A DNA stretch of 64,000 nt from Nocardia sp. SYP-A9097 (lineage in GTDB: Bacteria > Actinomycetota > Actinomycetes > Mycobacteriales > Mycobacteriaceae). Location of the stretch: positions 1-64,000 of the forward strand of contig NZ_WJIC01000022.1 in assembly GCF_009649815.1 (NCBI RefSeq). Direction: 5' to 3'. The notes under the pieces were generated by a model. The model was not told the origin of the DNA, made no database searches, and saw only the letters and a program-made list of their open reading frames with translations. Numbering within the stretch: position 1 is the first letter of the stretch; every line of letters begins with the position of its first letter. This document shows positions 8,974-17,081 of the stretch, piece by piece. The position numbers and the translations under genes were made by a program.

Positions 8974-10521
8974 ATGACGCTGACGCACACCGCAGAGACT
9001 GAATCGATCGCCGCGCCGGCTCGCTTCGCATGGCGAGGGGTCGTGCTGATCTCCGGCTTGATGGCGCTTGTCTTGTCCGTCTCCGCGGCGCGGTTCCAGT
9101 TCGCGGGCGATGAGTTGTACTACCTCGCATGTGGTCGGCGGCTGGCGGTCAGTTATGTCGATAATGGGCCGGTGGTGCCGCTGATCGCGCGGCTGTGTGA
9201 CCTGATCGCGCCTGGATCGGTGATCGTGTTGCGGATTCCCGGGTTGCTGCTGTTGATCTTGGTGTCGGTTCTTGCGGCTGCCGTGGCCTTCGAATGCGGT
9301 GCGCGGCCGCGTTATCAGTTGCTCGCGGCGGCGGCGTACGGCGCCTCGCCGCTTGTGCTCGGTTTTACTGTATTGACCAGCGTCGCATTCGATTTGGCGT
9401 TGCAGGGGTTGATCTGCTGGCTGCTGGTCCGCTGGGTGCGTATCCGACAAGACCGGTTGTTGGTCGCCGTGGGTGTGACCGCGGCGGTCGATGTGCAGGA
9501 CAAATGGCTGGTGTTGATGCTGGCGGCTTGTATCGGGCTCGGCGTTCTCGCCGTCGGACCGCGAGAGATGTTGCGGCGCACAGCATTGTGGGTGGGTCTG
9601 CTGATCTTCGCGGCGGCCATGATCCCGGCCCTGCTGTGGCAGGCATCCCACCGGTGGCCGCAGTTGGCGACCAATAGTGCTATTGCCCGGGAGACGGCAC
9701 AAAACGGCGGGCAGTGGGGCACCGTCGCGGCGATCTTGATGATCAGCGGATTCCTCGGTGGCGGGCTGGGCGCGCTGGGTCTGTATGGATTGGTGCGTTC
9801 GCCGCGGTTGCGGCCATATCGGTTCCTGTTGATCGCGGCTGTGCTGATGGTGGTTCTGGTGGTCGTGGGGCATGGCCGGGCCTACTACGTTGCCGGGATC
9901 ATTCCCGCGCTTTTCGGTGCCGGCGCATCGACTCTGTCCGGACTTCTCGACACCGCTGGGAAACGTCCGCTGCGGTGGACGTTCACCACTCTCACCGTCC
10001 TCTCGGCCGCGCTGACCGCATTCTTTGCACTGCTCCCCTACCCGCGCAGCTGGATCGTCGAACCACATGACGGTCCCCTGGGGTCTTTGCAGCACTACGG
10101 CAACGACGGCTGGGCGGACTTGGCCGACGCGGTGCACACGGCGGCGATCGGCCTGCCGCCCGCCGAACAGGCCGGTGCCGTTGTCGTCACCGCTGCTTAT
10201 AACCAAGCGGGTGCACTCGACCAATATGGTCGGTCCCAATGGATCCCGCCGGTGTACAGCCCGCACCGCGGCTTCGCCGAATTCGGCCCACCACCGGATT
10301 CGGCCCAGACCATCCTGTACGTCGGATTCAACGGCGGTAGTGAACAACAAGCCTTCCTGGCCGAATTCGCTCACACCACTCCGGCACTGCGACTGGACAA
10401 CGAACTCGGCATAGGCGGACAGAACCACCAACTGACGATTTGGATCTGTCGCGATCCACTGATTCCCATGTCCGTCGCCTGGCCGAAGTTGATCTACATG
10501 GTCGCCCCGCCGACTCCCTGA
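8974..10521 (+). CDS. GT39/ArnT-like membrane glycosyltransferase
   Basis: A 515-aa polytopic protein with about 9-10 membrane helices and a soluble C-terminal part (about 360-515) outside the membrane. The early segment after the first helix contains GDELYYLACGRRL, the acidic residues expected in GT-C glycosyltransferases of the dolichyl-phosphate-mannose/ArnT class, which transfer a sugar from a polyprenyl phosphate. The acceptor is unknown; lipids or cell wall glycans are likely in this group. The ATG at 8974 is chosen because GGAGAA lies just upstream; an in-frame ATG at 8896 has no such signal. Confidence 0.75.
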   Translation: MTLTHTAETESIAAPARFAWRGVVLISGLMALVLSVSAARFQFAGDELYYLACGRRLAVSYVDNGPVVPLIARLCDLIAPGSVIVLRIPGLLLLILVSVLAAAVAFECGARPRYQLLAAAAYGASPLVLGFTVLTSVAFDLALQGLICWLLVRWVRIRQDRLLVAVGVTAAVDVQDKWLVLMLAACIGLGVLAVGPREMLRRTALWVGLLIFAAAMIPALLWQASHRWPQLATNSAIARETAQNGGQWGTVAAILMISGFLGGGLGALGLYGLVRSPRLRPYRFLLIAAVLMVVLVVVGHGRAYYVAGIIPALFGAGASTLSGLLDTAGKRPLRWTFTTLTVLSAALTAFFALLPYPRSWIVEPHDGPLGSLQHYGNDGWADLADAVHTAAIGLPPAEQAGAVVVTAAYNQAGALDQYGRSQWIPPVYSPHRGFAEFGPPPDSAQTILYVGFNGGSEQQAFLAEFAHTTPALRLDNELGIGGQNHQLTIWICRDPLIPMSVAWPKLIYMVAPPTP

Positions 10522-10534
10522 GCACCACGAACCA

Positions 10535-10561
10535 GGCCGCGCTGGACGAGCCCGCGCGGCC
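10535..10561 (+). terminator. Hairpin after the glycosyltransferase gene
   Basis: 8-bp GC-only stem GGCCGCGC (10535-10542) pairing with 10554-10561, 11-nt loop, starting 13 bp after the stop codon. A modest terminator candidate. Confidence 0.45.
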
Positions 10562-10583
10562 CGAAGTGCACCCACACTTTCGC

Positions 10584-10631
10584 GGAGCGTAGCGCTCAGC
10601 TATGTTCATGCCGGAGCGGAGCGCTCCGCTC
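10584..10631. promoter_or_regulatory. Two related palindromic sites upstream of the MFS/TetR operon
   Basis: GGAGCGTAGCGCTC (10584-10597) and GGAGCGGAGCGCTC (10613-10626) are direct repeats 29 bp apart. The second extends to the perfect 18-bp palindrome GAGCGGAGCGCTCCGCTC (10614-10631), 46 bp before the exporter start. They are plausible operators for the TetR regulator encoded at the end of the same operon. Confidence 0.55.
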
Positions 10632-10677
10632 GATTCATTCGGTGCAGCGTCGCACCACCAAACCGAAAGGAATCCCG

Positions 10678-12135
10678 GTGGATAAAGCTGCCCGTACGCG
10701 CCACCCGAATGTGGTGCTAGCCGCACTGCTGATCGCGGTCGGCGCGTACACGCTCATGCAGACGATGATCATTCCCACGCTCCCGATACTCGGTGCGAAA
10801 CTCGGTACCGATCGGTCCACCACCGCGTGGCTGGTCACGGCGTTCATGCTCGGCGCGGCGGTGTCCACGCCGGTGCTGGGCGGTCTCGGCGACCGGTATG
10901 GGCACAAACGTGTTCTGCTCGCGGTGCTCGGGGTGTTCCTGATCGGAACCCTGGGTGCGGCTGCGACGCAGGACATTTGGACGCTGATCGCCTTGCGGGC
11001 CGTCGAAGGCGCGAGTATGGCGACGCTGCCGCTGGCATTCGCGATCATTCCACGGACCATGCCACCGACGCGGATACCGGCGGCGTTCGGATTGACCGCC
11101 GCCATGCTCGGCGCCGGCTCCGGTCTGGGTCTGGTCGCGGGTGGTCTCATTATCGAACATGCTTCGTGGCGTTGGACTTTCGGTGCGGAGGCGATCATCA
11201 TCGTGGTCGCGATCGCGATGGTCGCGGCGTTCGTCCCGGAGAGCACTCCGCAGCTGGCGAAACGGATCGATCTCGCCGGAGCCGTGCTGCTCGGTGGTGC
11301 GGTGGTCGCCTTGCTGGTCGCGTTGACCGAGGGTCCGCGCTGGGGTTGGACGTCCTGGGGCGTCGCGGCTTTGTTCCTCCTGGCCATCGTGCTGTTCGCG
11401 CTATTGACGGTGGTCGAGGCCAAGGTTCGTGACCCCTTGGTCGATCTGAAGCTGCTGACGCATCTGCCGATGCTGATCACGAACGTGGCCGCGCTGCTGA
11501 TCGGTGTGGTGCCGTTCTTCTTCTATGTGCTGCTCCCCCAACTACTTCAGACCCCAAGCGGTCTCGCCGACTACGGCCACGGCCTGTCGGTGCTGCAGGC
11601 GGGTCTGGCATTGCTGCCCGGCTCGATCCTGGTGATGGTCGGCGGCCGGACCGCGCCCTGGCTGCGCGGACACCTCGGCGCGCGGGCACCGCTGGTCGCC
11701 GCGATGGCCCTGATGGCCGCCGGTGCGGCACTGACCGCGATCTGGCATGCGAATACCACCGAGGTCGTGGTGTGGTTCTGCGTTCTGGGCCTGGGAGCCG
11801 GGTACGGCTATGCCGCCCTGGCCGAACTGGTCGCCGCGATCGTGCCGCATGACGAGCTGGCCGCCGCGAACGGTCTCAACACCACCGTGCGCACCATCGG
11901 TAGCGCGGTGGGTGGTCAGTTGTCGATCGTGCTGTTGCAGAACAGCACCGGTGCGCACGGTCTGCCGGCCGAACACGGCTACACCTCCGCCTTCTGGCTG
12001 GCCGCCGTGCTCGCCGCGATCGGTATCGTGCTTGCCGGGGCGTTGCGCGTGCACCCCTACAGCCGAGGTGAAAGAGATACCGCCCATGCTCCCGAACAGC
12101 AGCTCGTCTCCGACCGGTCGGCAGCGCTCGGCTGA
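10678..12135 (+). CDS. MFS drug exporter, DHA2 (EmrB/QacA) family
   Basis: A 485-aa transporter with about 14 membrane helices. It has the MFS loop 2-3 motif GGLGDRYGHKRVLL (near residues 72-85) and a motif-C-like GLGLVAGGLI segment in helix 5, both typical of proton-driven drug exporters. The GTG at 10678 has AAGGAA in front. The 3' end overlaps the downstream TetR gene by 50 bp, so the regulator is probably translationally coupled and represses its own operon through the palindromes at 10584-10631. The substrate is unknown. Confidence 0.9.
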   Translation: MDKAARTRHPNVVLAALLIAVGAYTLMQTMIIPTLPILGAKLGTDRSTTAWLVTAFMLGAAVSTPVLGGLGDRYGHKRVLLAVLGVFLIGTLGAAATQDIWTLIALRAVEGASMATLPLAFAIIPRTMPPTRIPAAFGLTAAMLGAGSGLGLVAGGLIIEHASWRWTFGAEAIIIVVAIAMVAAFVPESTPQLAKRIDLAGAVLLGGAVVALLVALTEGPRWGWTSWGVAALFLLAIVLFALLTVVEAKVRDPLVDLKLLTHLPMLITNVAALLIGVVPFFFYVLLPQLLQTPSGLADYGHGLSVLQAGLALLPGSILVMVGGRTAPWLRGHLGARAPLVAAMALMAAGAALTAIWHANTTEVVVWFCVLGLGAGYGYAALAELVAAIVPHDELAAANGLNTTVRTIGSAVGGQLSIVLLQNSTGAHGLPAEHGYTSAFWLAAVLAAIGIVLAGALRVHPYSRGERDTAHAPEQQLVSDRSAALG

Positions 12136-12739
12136 GCGCAATGACTCCCTGGTCCTGCGGGCGGCCAGGGATGCCTTCGCCGAGCTCGGCTGGAACGCTC
12201 CGGTATCGGAGATCGCCCGCCGCGCCGGTGTCGGTATGGGCAGTCTCTATCGCCGGTATGGCAGCAAAGACCAACTCGCGCAAGCGATTCGGGTCGCGGG
12301 CACCGAAAAGGCCGCGGCCGAGGCGCAGGCCGCTGTCACCGCCGAACCCGACGATGCCTGGCGCGCGCTGGTGCGTTTCCTGCGCGCGATGACCGCCGCC
12401 AGTAGCGGTTCGGCGCTGTCCATGCTCGGTGGCCGGCTACCGTCCACCCCCGAACTCGATACCGCCAGCGCGGAATTGTTCGACATCCTCGACGATCTCA
12501 CCGCCCGTGCTCGCGCCGACGGCAGTCTGCGCGCGGACATCCACCCGGCGGACCTGATGCTGATCCTGGAGACCGTCAACACCAGATTCCCCACCGAGGC
12601 CGAACGCGCGCGCGAGCTCCGGCTCCGCTACCTCGACCTCATCCTGATCGGCCTGCACGCCACCGCAACCGAGTACGACCTCACCGGGACACCGCCCGGC
12701 TGGGACGAAATCCGTGCCTTGTGGAATGCGGAATCGTGA
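12086..12739 (+). CDS. TetR family repressor of the MFS exporter
   Basis: 217 aa. The N-terminal helix-turn-helix reads PVSEIARRAGVGMGSLYRRYGSKDQL (about residues 36-61), a standard TetR DNA-binding domain. The C-terminal part is helical and would bind the inducer. It overlaps the exporter gene by 50 bp in another frame, which implies co-expression. The ATG at 12086 follows a GAGGTGAAAGAG stretch. Confidence 0.88.
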   Translation: MLPNSSSSPTGRQRSAERNDSLVLRAARDAFAELGWNAPVSEIARRAGVGMGSLYRRYGSKDQLAQAIRVAGTEKAAAEAQAAVTAEPDDAWRALVRFLRAMTAASSGSALSMLGGRLPSTPELDTASAELFDILDDLTARARADGSLRADIHPADLMLILETVNTRFPTEAERARELRLRYLDLILIGLHATATEYDLTGTPPGWDEIRALWNAES

Positions 12740-12750
12740 CTGCCGAGCGG

Positions 12751-13593
12751 CTATTTCCGGAGTAGATCGAGCGCGAAATCCGAATACTCGCGCGCGATCT
12801 GCTCGGGCGTGTACGGCCCGTCGATATGGAACCACTGCGCCAGGGAAGTACACATGGTCACGATCGCCCGGCCCGCTATGTGCGGGTGCTCGGTATGCAG
12901 GTGCCCGTCGGCGACCGCGGCGGCTATCTCCTCGTCGAGCGCGTACTGAAGTGCGTTACGGGAAGCCGTGATTCGACGCCGGTTGTCGCCGGTGAGACTG
13001 CGCATCTCACTCGCGCCGATGAAGGCCAGATCCCGTCGGTGGGTGTGGTAGAGCGCGAGCGCCTCCACCACCAGTCCTACGCGCGCGATGCCCGTATCGC
13101 CTTCGGCGCGTGCGGCTTTCACGCGCCAATGCAGTTCGTTCATGATGAGGTCGAGGATTCGGACAAGCAGGTCTTGTTTGCTTCGGTAACGCTGATAGAC
13201 GCCGGGGACGCTGGTGCCCGCCCGGTGTGCCAGCGATCGCATGGTGGCGCCGTGGTATCCGGTCTCGACGAACGCCTCGATCGCGGCCCGCAGTATGGGA
13301 TCGATTGCCACCGGTAGGAATTCACGCCACTTCAGCTCGCCTACCGGACGCGGTGCTCCCCCGCGTGGCTCGGGGCCGCGGGCCGATTCCTCGTTGCCGT
13401 CGAGTAATTCGCGCGCGTCCACCTCGAGCGCGGCGGCGACCGCGCGCAGGCGCTCCACCGTGATGCCCGTCGCCCCGCTCTCGATGGCGCTGATGGTAGC
13501 GGGGCTCAGGCACAGCCGCCGGGCCAGCTCGCGCTGTGAAACGCCGGCCGCGCGGCGGGCCGAGCGAATCGTCTGGTGGGTCTGCGGCGGCAT
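12751..13593 (-). CDS. XRE-TetR fusion transcriptional regulator
   Basis: A 280-aa protein with two DNA-binding modules. Residues about 8-62 are a Cro/C1-type helix-turn-helix (SQRELARRLCLSPATISAIE, residues 18-37, then ITVERLRAVAAAL). Residues about 90-140 are a TetR helix-turn-helix (MRSLAHRAGTSVPGVYQRYRSK), followed by a TetR-like ligand/dimer domain ending ALDLLRK. The start at 13593 has GGAG 7 bases upstream; longer frames lack a signal. It is divergent from the acyl-CoA dehydrogenase operon, which it probably controls through palindromes in the 136-bp gap. The XRE part may add half-site specificity or dimerisation. Confidence 0.85.
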   Translation of the reverse strand: MPPQTHQTIRSARRAAGVSQRELARRLCLSPATISAIESGATGITVERLRAVAAALEVDARELLDGNEESARGPEPRGGAPRPVGELKWREFLPVAIDPILRAAIEAFVETGYHGATMRSLAHRAGTSVPGVYQRYRSKQDLLVRILDLIMNELHWRVKAARAEGDTGIARVGLVVEALALYHTHRRDLAFIGASEMRSLTGDNRRRITASRNALQYALDEEIAAAVADGHLHTEHPHIAGRAIVTMCTSLAQWFHIDGPYTPEQIAREYSDFALDLLRK

Positions 13594-13614
13594 CGATGTA
13601 CTCCGATTCAAATG

Positions 13615-13629
13615 TTCAGTAATCCTGAA
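13615..13629. promoter_or_regulatory. Palindrome TTCAGTAATCCTGAA in the divergent promoter region
   Basis: 5-bp arms with a 5-bp centre, 22 bp upstream of the XRE-TetR start. Possible autoregulatory operator. Confidence 0.35.
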
Positions 13630-13680
13630 TTCTTTGACCATCTGATCCTGATGATGCCAGCCTAGCCAACTATCCGGTGC

Positions 13681-13692
13681 GAACGATCGTTC
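13681..13692. promoter_or_regulatory. Palindrome GAACGATCGTTC upstream of the acyl-CoA operon
   Basis: A perfect 12-bp palindrome 37 bp before the ATG of the dehydrogenase, in the size range of TetR-family operators. It is a candidate site for the divergent XRE-TetR regulator. Confidence 0.45.
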
Positions 13693-13729
13693 AGGCGATC
13701 GCGTCGCCGCCATCTACCGAGGAGCTTGG

Positions 13730-14938
13730 ATGCCGATCGACCTGTCCTATTCGCCCGAGACGCTGGGCCTGGCCGACAAGGTCGGGGACTTCATTCGCGA
13801 GGTCGTCCTTCCGATCGAGGACGAACACATCGGCGATATCGCGGCCGCCGGTGGCGACGCACTGCGGATCGAGTTGCAGGCCCTGGCCAAGAAGGCCGGG
13901 GTATTCGCCCCGCACGCTCCCGTGGAGTACGGCGGCCTGGCCTTGAACATGTCCGACCGCGCACCGGTTTTCGAGGCGGCCGGATACTCGCTGTTCGGTC
14001 CCACCGCCCTGAATATCGCCGCACCGGACGAGGGCAATGTGCACTTGCTCGCGCACGTCGCGGATCCGGAGCAGAAGCAGCGATTCCTGGAGCCGCTCGC
14101 GCGCGGAGATGTCCGGTCCGCGTTCGCGATGACCGAGCCCGCACCGGGCGCGGGCTCGGACCCCTCGGCGCTCACGACCCGGGCCGAGCGGGTCGCCGGT
14201 GGCTGGCGGATCAACGGGCACAAGTGGTTCATCACAGGCGCGGACGGCGCGGCCTTCTTCATCATCTTCGCGCGCACCTCCGGGGAACCGGGTCAGCGCG
14301 GCGGAGCCACCATGTTTCTCTCCCCCGCCGACGCACCGGGTCTTACGGTCGGCCGCCATATCAGCACACTGGATCGGTCCATGCTCGGTGGACACTGCGA
14401 GGTGTTCTTCGAGGACGTGTTCGTGCCCGACTCCGGAGTGCTCGGCGAGATCGACCGGGGCTTCGAGTACGTGCAGGTTCGGCTCGGCCCGGCCCGTATG
14501 ACGCATGTGATGCGCTGGCTCGGCGCCGCACGCCGAGGGCATGACATCGCGGTCGCCCATGTCGCACAGCGGGAGAGCTTCAGTTCGCGGCTCGGCGATC
14601 TCGGCATGATCCAGAAGATGGTGGCGGACAATGAAATCGACATCGCCGCGACCCGGGCACTGCTGGTCCGGGCGTGCTGGGAACTGGATCGTGGTGAGCC
14701 CGCGTCGAATTCGACCTCCATCGCGAAAACCTTTGCCGCCGAAGCCATCTTCCGGATCGTGGATCGCAGCGCCCAGATGTGCGGTGGACTCGGTGTCTCC
14801 GATGATCTTCCACTGGCGCGGCTGGCCCGCGAGGTGCGACCGTTCCGGATATATGACGGGCCGTCCGAGGTGCACCGCTGGGCCATTGCGAAACGCGTGG
14901 TCGGTGCCGCCAAGCGCGCCGCCCGGGAGTCCGAATGA
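13730..14938 (+). CDS. Acyl-CoA dehydrogenase (ACAD10/11-like context)
   Basis: A 402-aa flavoenzyme. The FAD/substrate signature AFAMTEPAPGAGSDPS is near residues 126-141, the beta-domain follows, and the C-terminal segment CGGLGVSDDLPLARLAREVR...GPSEVHRW is typical of the family. Its stop overlaps the start of an APH-like kinase gene (ATGA). That pairing is fused in animal ACAD10/ACAD11 and separate in Pseudomonas LvaC/LvaA, where the dehydrogenase-like protein works on phosphorylated 4-hydroxyacyl-CoA. Ordinary alpha,beta-dehydrogenation of a branched or aromatic acyl-CoA remains possible. GAGGAG precedes the ATG. Confidence 0.88.
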   Translation: MPIDLSYSPETLGLADKVGDFIREVVLPIEDEHIGDIAAAGGDALRIELQALAKKAGVFAPHAPVEYGGLALNMSDRAPVFEAAGYSLFGPTALNIAAPDEGNVHLLAHVADPEQKQRFLEPLARGDVRSAFAMTEPAPGAGSDPSALTTRAERVAGGWRINGHKWFITGADGAAFFIIFARTSGEPGQRGGATMFLSPADAPGLTVGRHISTLDRSMLGGHCEVFFEDVFVPDSGVLGEIDRGFEYVQVRLGPARMTHVMRWLGAARRGHDIAVAHVAQRESFSSRLGDLGMIQKMVADNEIDIAATRALLVRACWELDRGEPASNSTSIAKTFAAEAIFRIVDRSAQMCGGLGVSDDLPLARLAREVRPFRIYDGPSEVHRWAIAKRVVGAAKRAARESE

Positions 14939-15957
14939 TATTGCCCGGCATGGATATCGCCGCCCTGCGCGGATATCTGATCGGTGCCGGAATCCCGGTT
15001 CGGGGTGAACTCCGGGTCGAGTTGATCAGTGGCGGTCGCTCGAACCTGACCTTCAAGGCCGCCGACGACATATCCACCTGGGTGGTGCGGCGACCGCCGA
15101 CCAGCGGACTCACCCCCTCCGCACACGATATGGCCCGCGAATACACCGTCACCAGCAGGCTGCACGGCACGGCGGTCCCGGTCGCGAAGACCGTGGCATT
15201 CGATGCCGAGGGTGTCGCAGTGGGAGCGCCGGTGACCGTCGTCGAGTACGTCGACGGCACGGTGATCCGGGATCAGTCCGACTTGGCCGCGCTGAGCGAC
15301 GCCCAGATCGCCTCCAGCGCAGCGGGATTGGTCGAGACGCTGGCGGGCTTGCACGCCGTCGACTACCGGGCGGTGGGCTTGGAGAATTTCGGCCGCCCGG
15401 ATGGATTCGTCGCCCGCCAGGTCGCGCTCTGGGCCGGACAGTGGGAGCGGGTCAAGACCCGCGAACTCGCCGATGTGGCCACCCTGCGCGCGGCGATCGA
15501 GCAGGCGATACCCGCGGCCTCGGACGCGTCGATCATTCACGGCGACTTCCGCATCGACAACACCATTCTCGACCCGGCCCGGCCGGAAAGCGTTCGCGCC
15601 GTGGTCGATTGGGAGATGTCGACGCTCGGCGACCCGTTGACCGATATCGCGCTGATGTGCGTCTATCGCTCGCCGATATTCGATCTGGTGCTGGGCAGCG
15701 ATGCGGCCTGGACCAGTCCACGACTGCCCACCGCCGATGAACTGGCGCAACAGTATTGCCTCCGCTCCGGTCGCGATCTCGGGGACTGGAGCTTCTACCT
15801 CGCACTGGCCAATTTCAAGCTCGGGGTCATCGGCGAGGGCATCACCCACCGTGCGCTGCGCGGTTCGGACGCGGGCGGTGGCGCGTTGCGCGCGGCGGAG
15901 GCAACCCCGGAGTTCATGGCTGCCGGACTGCGCGCGATAGGGCACAGAGCCACCTGA
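14935..15957 (+). CDS. APH/ACAD10-type phosphotransferase (putative hydroxyacyl-CoA kinase)
   Basis: A 340-aa member of the aminoglycoside-phosphotransferase fold. It has the catalytic Brenner motif HGDFRIDN (residues about 201-208) and a metal-binding VVDWEMSTLGDP segment about 17 residues later. The N-terminal lobe contains GGRSNLTFKA. The 4-base overlap with the acyl-CoA dehydrogenase gene and family knowledge of ACAD10/11 and LvaA suggest that it phosphorylates the hydroxyl of a 4-hydroxyacyl-CoA rather than an antibiotic. The substrate is inferred, not shown. Confidence 0.82.
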   Translation: MILPGMDIAALRGYLIGAGIPVRGELRVELISGGRSNLTFKAADDISTWVVRRPPTSGLTPSAHDMAREYTVTSRLHGTAVPVAKTVAFDAEGVAVGAPVTVVEYVDGTVIRDQSDLAALSDAQIASSAAGLVETLAGLHAVDYRAVGLENFGRPDGFVARQVALWAGQWERVKTRELADVATLRAAIEQAIPAASDASIIHGDFRIDNTILDPARPESVRAVVDWEMSTLGDPLTDIALMCVYRSPIFDLVLGSDAAWTSPRLPTADELAQQYCLRSGRDLGDWSFYLALANFKLGVIGEGITHRALRGSDAGGGALRAAEATPEFMAAGLRAIGHRAT

Positions 15958-16119
15958 TTTTTGAAGAAATTGTCTCTGGACAACAGAATACGGTTCTGGA
16001 AGACTCTGATTTGTACGGCTGGTTCGCGACGGGATCGCAGCCCTCGTGGTTCACGATCGCCTGGCACGGACGCCGTGCGGCCCGGTGCCCCATGGGGGCC
16101 CGCCTGCGAGGAGAGAAAA

Positions 16120-16689
16120 TTGAGCAATACGGAATTCGAACTCGGTGGAGTTTGCCATCTGGCGGTGGTGTGTGAGGACATGGAGCGCACCGTCGACTTC
16201 TACACCAATACCCTGGGCATGAAACTCGCCAAGACCGTTGCGATTCCGGGTGGTCAGCACTTCTTCTTCGATATGGGCGGCGGCCAATACATCGCGTTCT
16301 TCTGGTTCCAGGACGCTCCGCCGCGAAGTCCCGGCATCGCCTCGCCGGCCGATGTGCCGGGTATCGGCCGCGATATCGCCACCGCACACGGGTCGATGAA
16401 TCACGTGTCGTTCAAGGTCCCGGCCGAAAAAATCGAGGAGTACAAGGCCAAGCTCGAAGCCAAGGGCGTGCGCACCGGTCCGATCCTGAATCACGACGAC
16501 AGCGAGCGCGGCATCTCCCCCGAAGTCAACGAGGGCACCTACGTCCGCTCGGTCTACTTCTTCGACCCGGACGGCATCCTGCTCGAATTCGCCGCCTGGA
16601 CAAGGGAATTGCGCCCGGACGATGTCGCGCATCTGCCGTTCGACAAGTTCGGCGTCCCCGCGCAGGCCGACCAGGGATCCACGCGATGA
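16120..16689 (+). CDS. VOC-superfamily protein (glyoxalase/extradiol dioxygenase fold)
   Basis: A 189-aa protein with paired beta-alpha-beta-beta-beta modules. Likely metal ligands are the histidine in CHLAVVCEDMERTV, the histidine in NHVSFKVP and the glutamate in ILLEFAAW. The family includes glyoxalases, epimerases and type I extradiol dioxygenases, and the sequence does not settle which. The TTG at 16120 is chosen because GAGGAGAG lies 4 bases upstream, and the domain begins just after. A frame open from 15961 would add 53 residues without domain character. The next gene overlaps by ATGA. Confidence 0.75.
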   Translation: MSNTEFELGGVCHLAVVCEDMERTVDFYTNTLGMKLAKTVAIPGGQHFFFDMGGGQYIAFFWFQDAPPRSPGIASPADVPGIGRDIATAHGSMNHVSFKVPAEKIEEYKAKLEAKGVRTGPILNHDDSERGISPEVNEGTYVRSVYFFDPDGILLEFAAWTRELRPDDVAHLPFDKFGVPAQADQGSTR

Positions 16690-17054
16690 GCGATATGCTC
16701 GATTTCGCCGATCGGTTCTTCGGAGCGGTGTCGAGCGGCGATATCGAGACCGTGCGCGGTATCTATCGCGATGATGTGCAGGTCTGGCACAACTGGGATG
16801 ACCGAGTCCAGGACAAGGAGGAGAATCTCTCCGTCCTGGCCTCGATTCCGCAGCGGTACGACAGTTTCGAATACCTCGATGTTCGCCGCACGCCGCTGAC
16901 CGACGGGTTCCTGCGGCAGCACACCATCGCGGCCAGCCGGAATGGCAAAAGCGCCCGGGTCCCCGCGATTCTGCGCGTATATGTGGACGGCGGCCGGGTA
17001 TATCGCATCGAGGAGTACTTCGATCGCGGTCAACTGGAATCGGCCCTGGCCTGA
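16686..17054 (+). CDS. NTF2-like/SnoaL-like small protein
   Basis: 122 aa with the cone-shaped NTF2 fold pattern: an N-terminal helix (DFADRFFGAVSSGDIETVRGIY), a DDVQVWHNWDD strand and a final strand GRVYRIEEYFDRGQ. Members include ketosteroid isomerases and polyketide cyclases; others only bind ligands. It overlaps the VOC gene by 4 bases, so both belong to the 13.7-18.7 kb operon. The specific reaction is unknown. Confidence 0.75.
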   Translation: MSDMLDFADRFFGAVSSGDIETVRGIYRDDVQVWHNWDDRVQDKEENLSVLASIPQRYDSFEYLDVRRTPLTDGFLRQHTIAASRNGKSARVPAILRVYVDGGRVYRIEEYFDRGQLESALA

Positions 17055-17081
17055 ATTCCGCCGAATACGAATGGAATAACT

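Noticed and set aside
8830..10575. 581-codon open frame antisense to the glycosyltransferase
   Set aside because: Rich in Gln, Arg and His without structure; the sense frame has membrane helices and a ribosome binding site.
14935..15957. Aminoglycoside resistance gene
   Set aside because: The fold is shared, but the coupling with an acyl-CoA dehydrogenase and acyl-CoA ligase points to the ACAD10/LvaA-type catabolic kinases.
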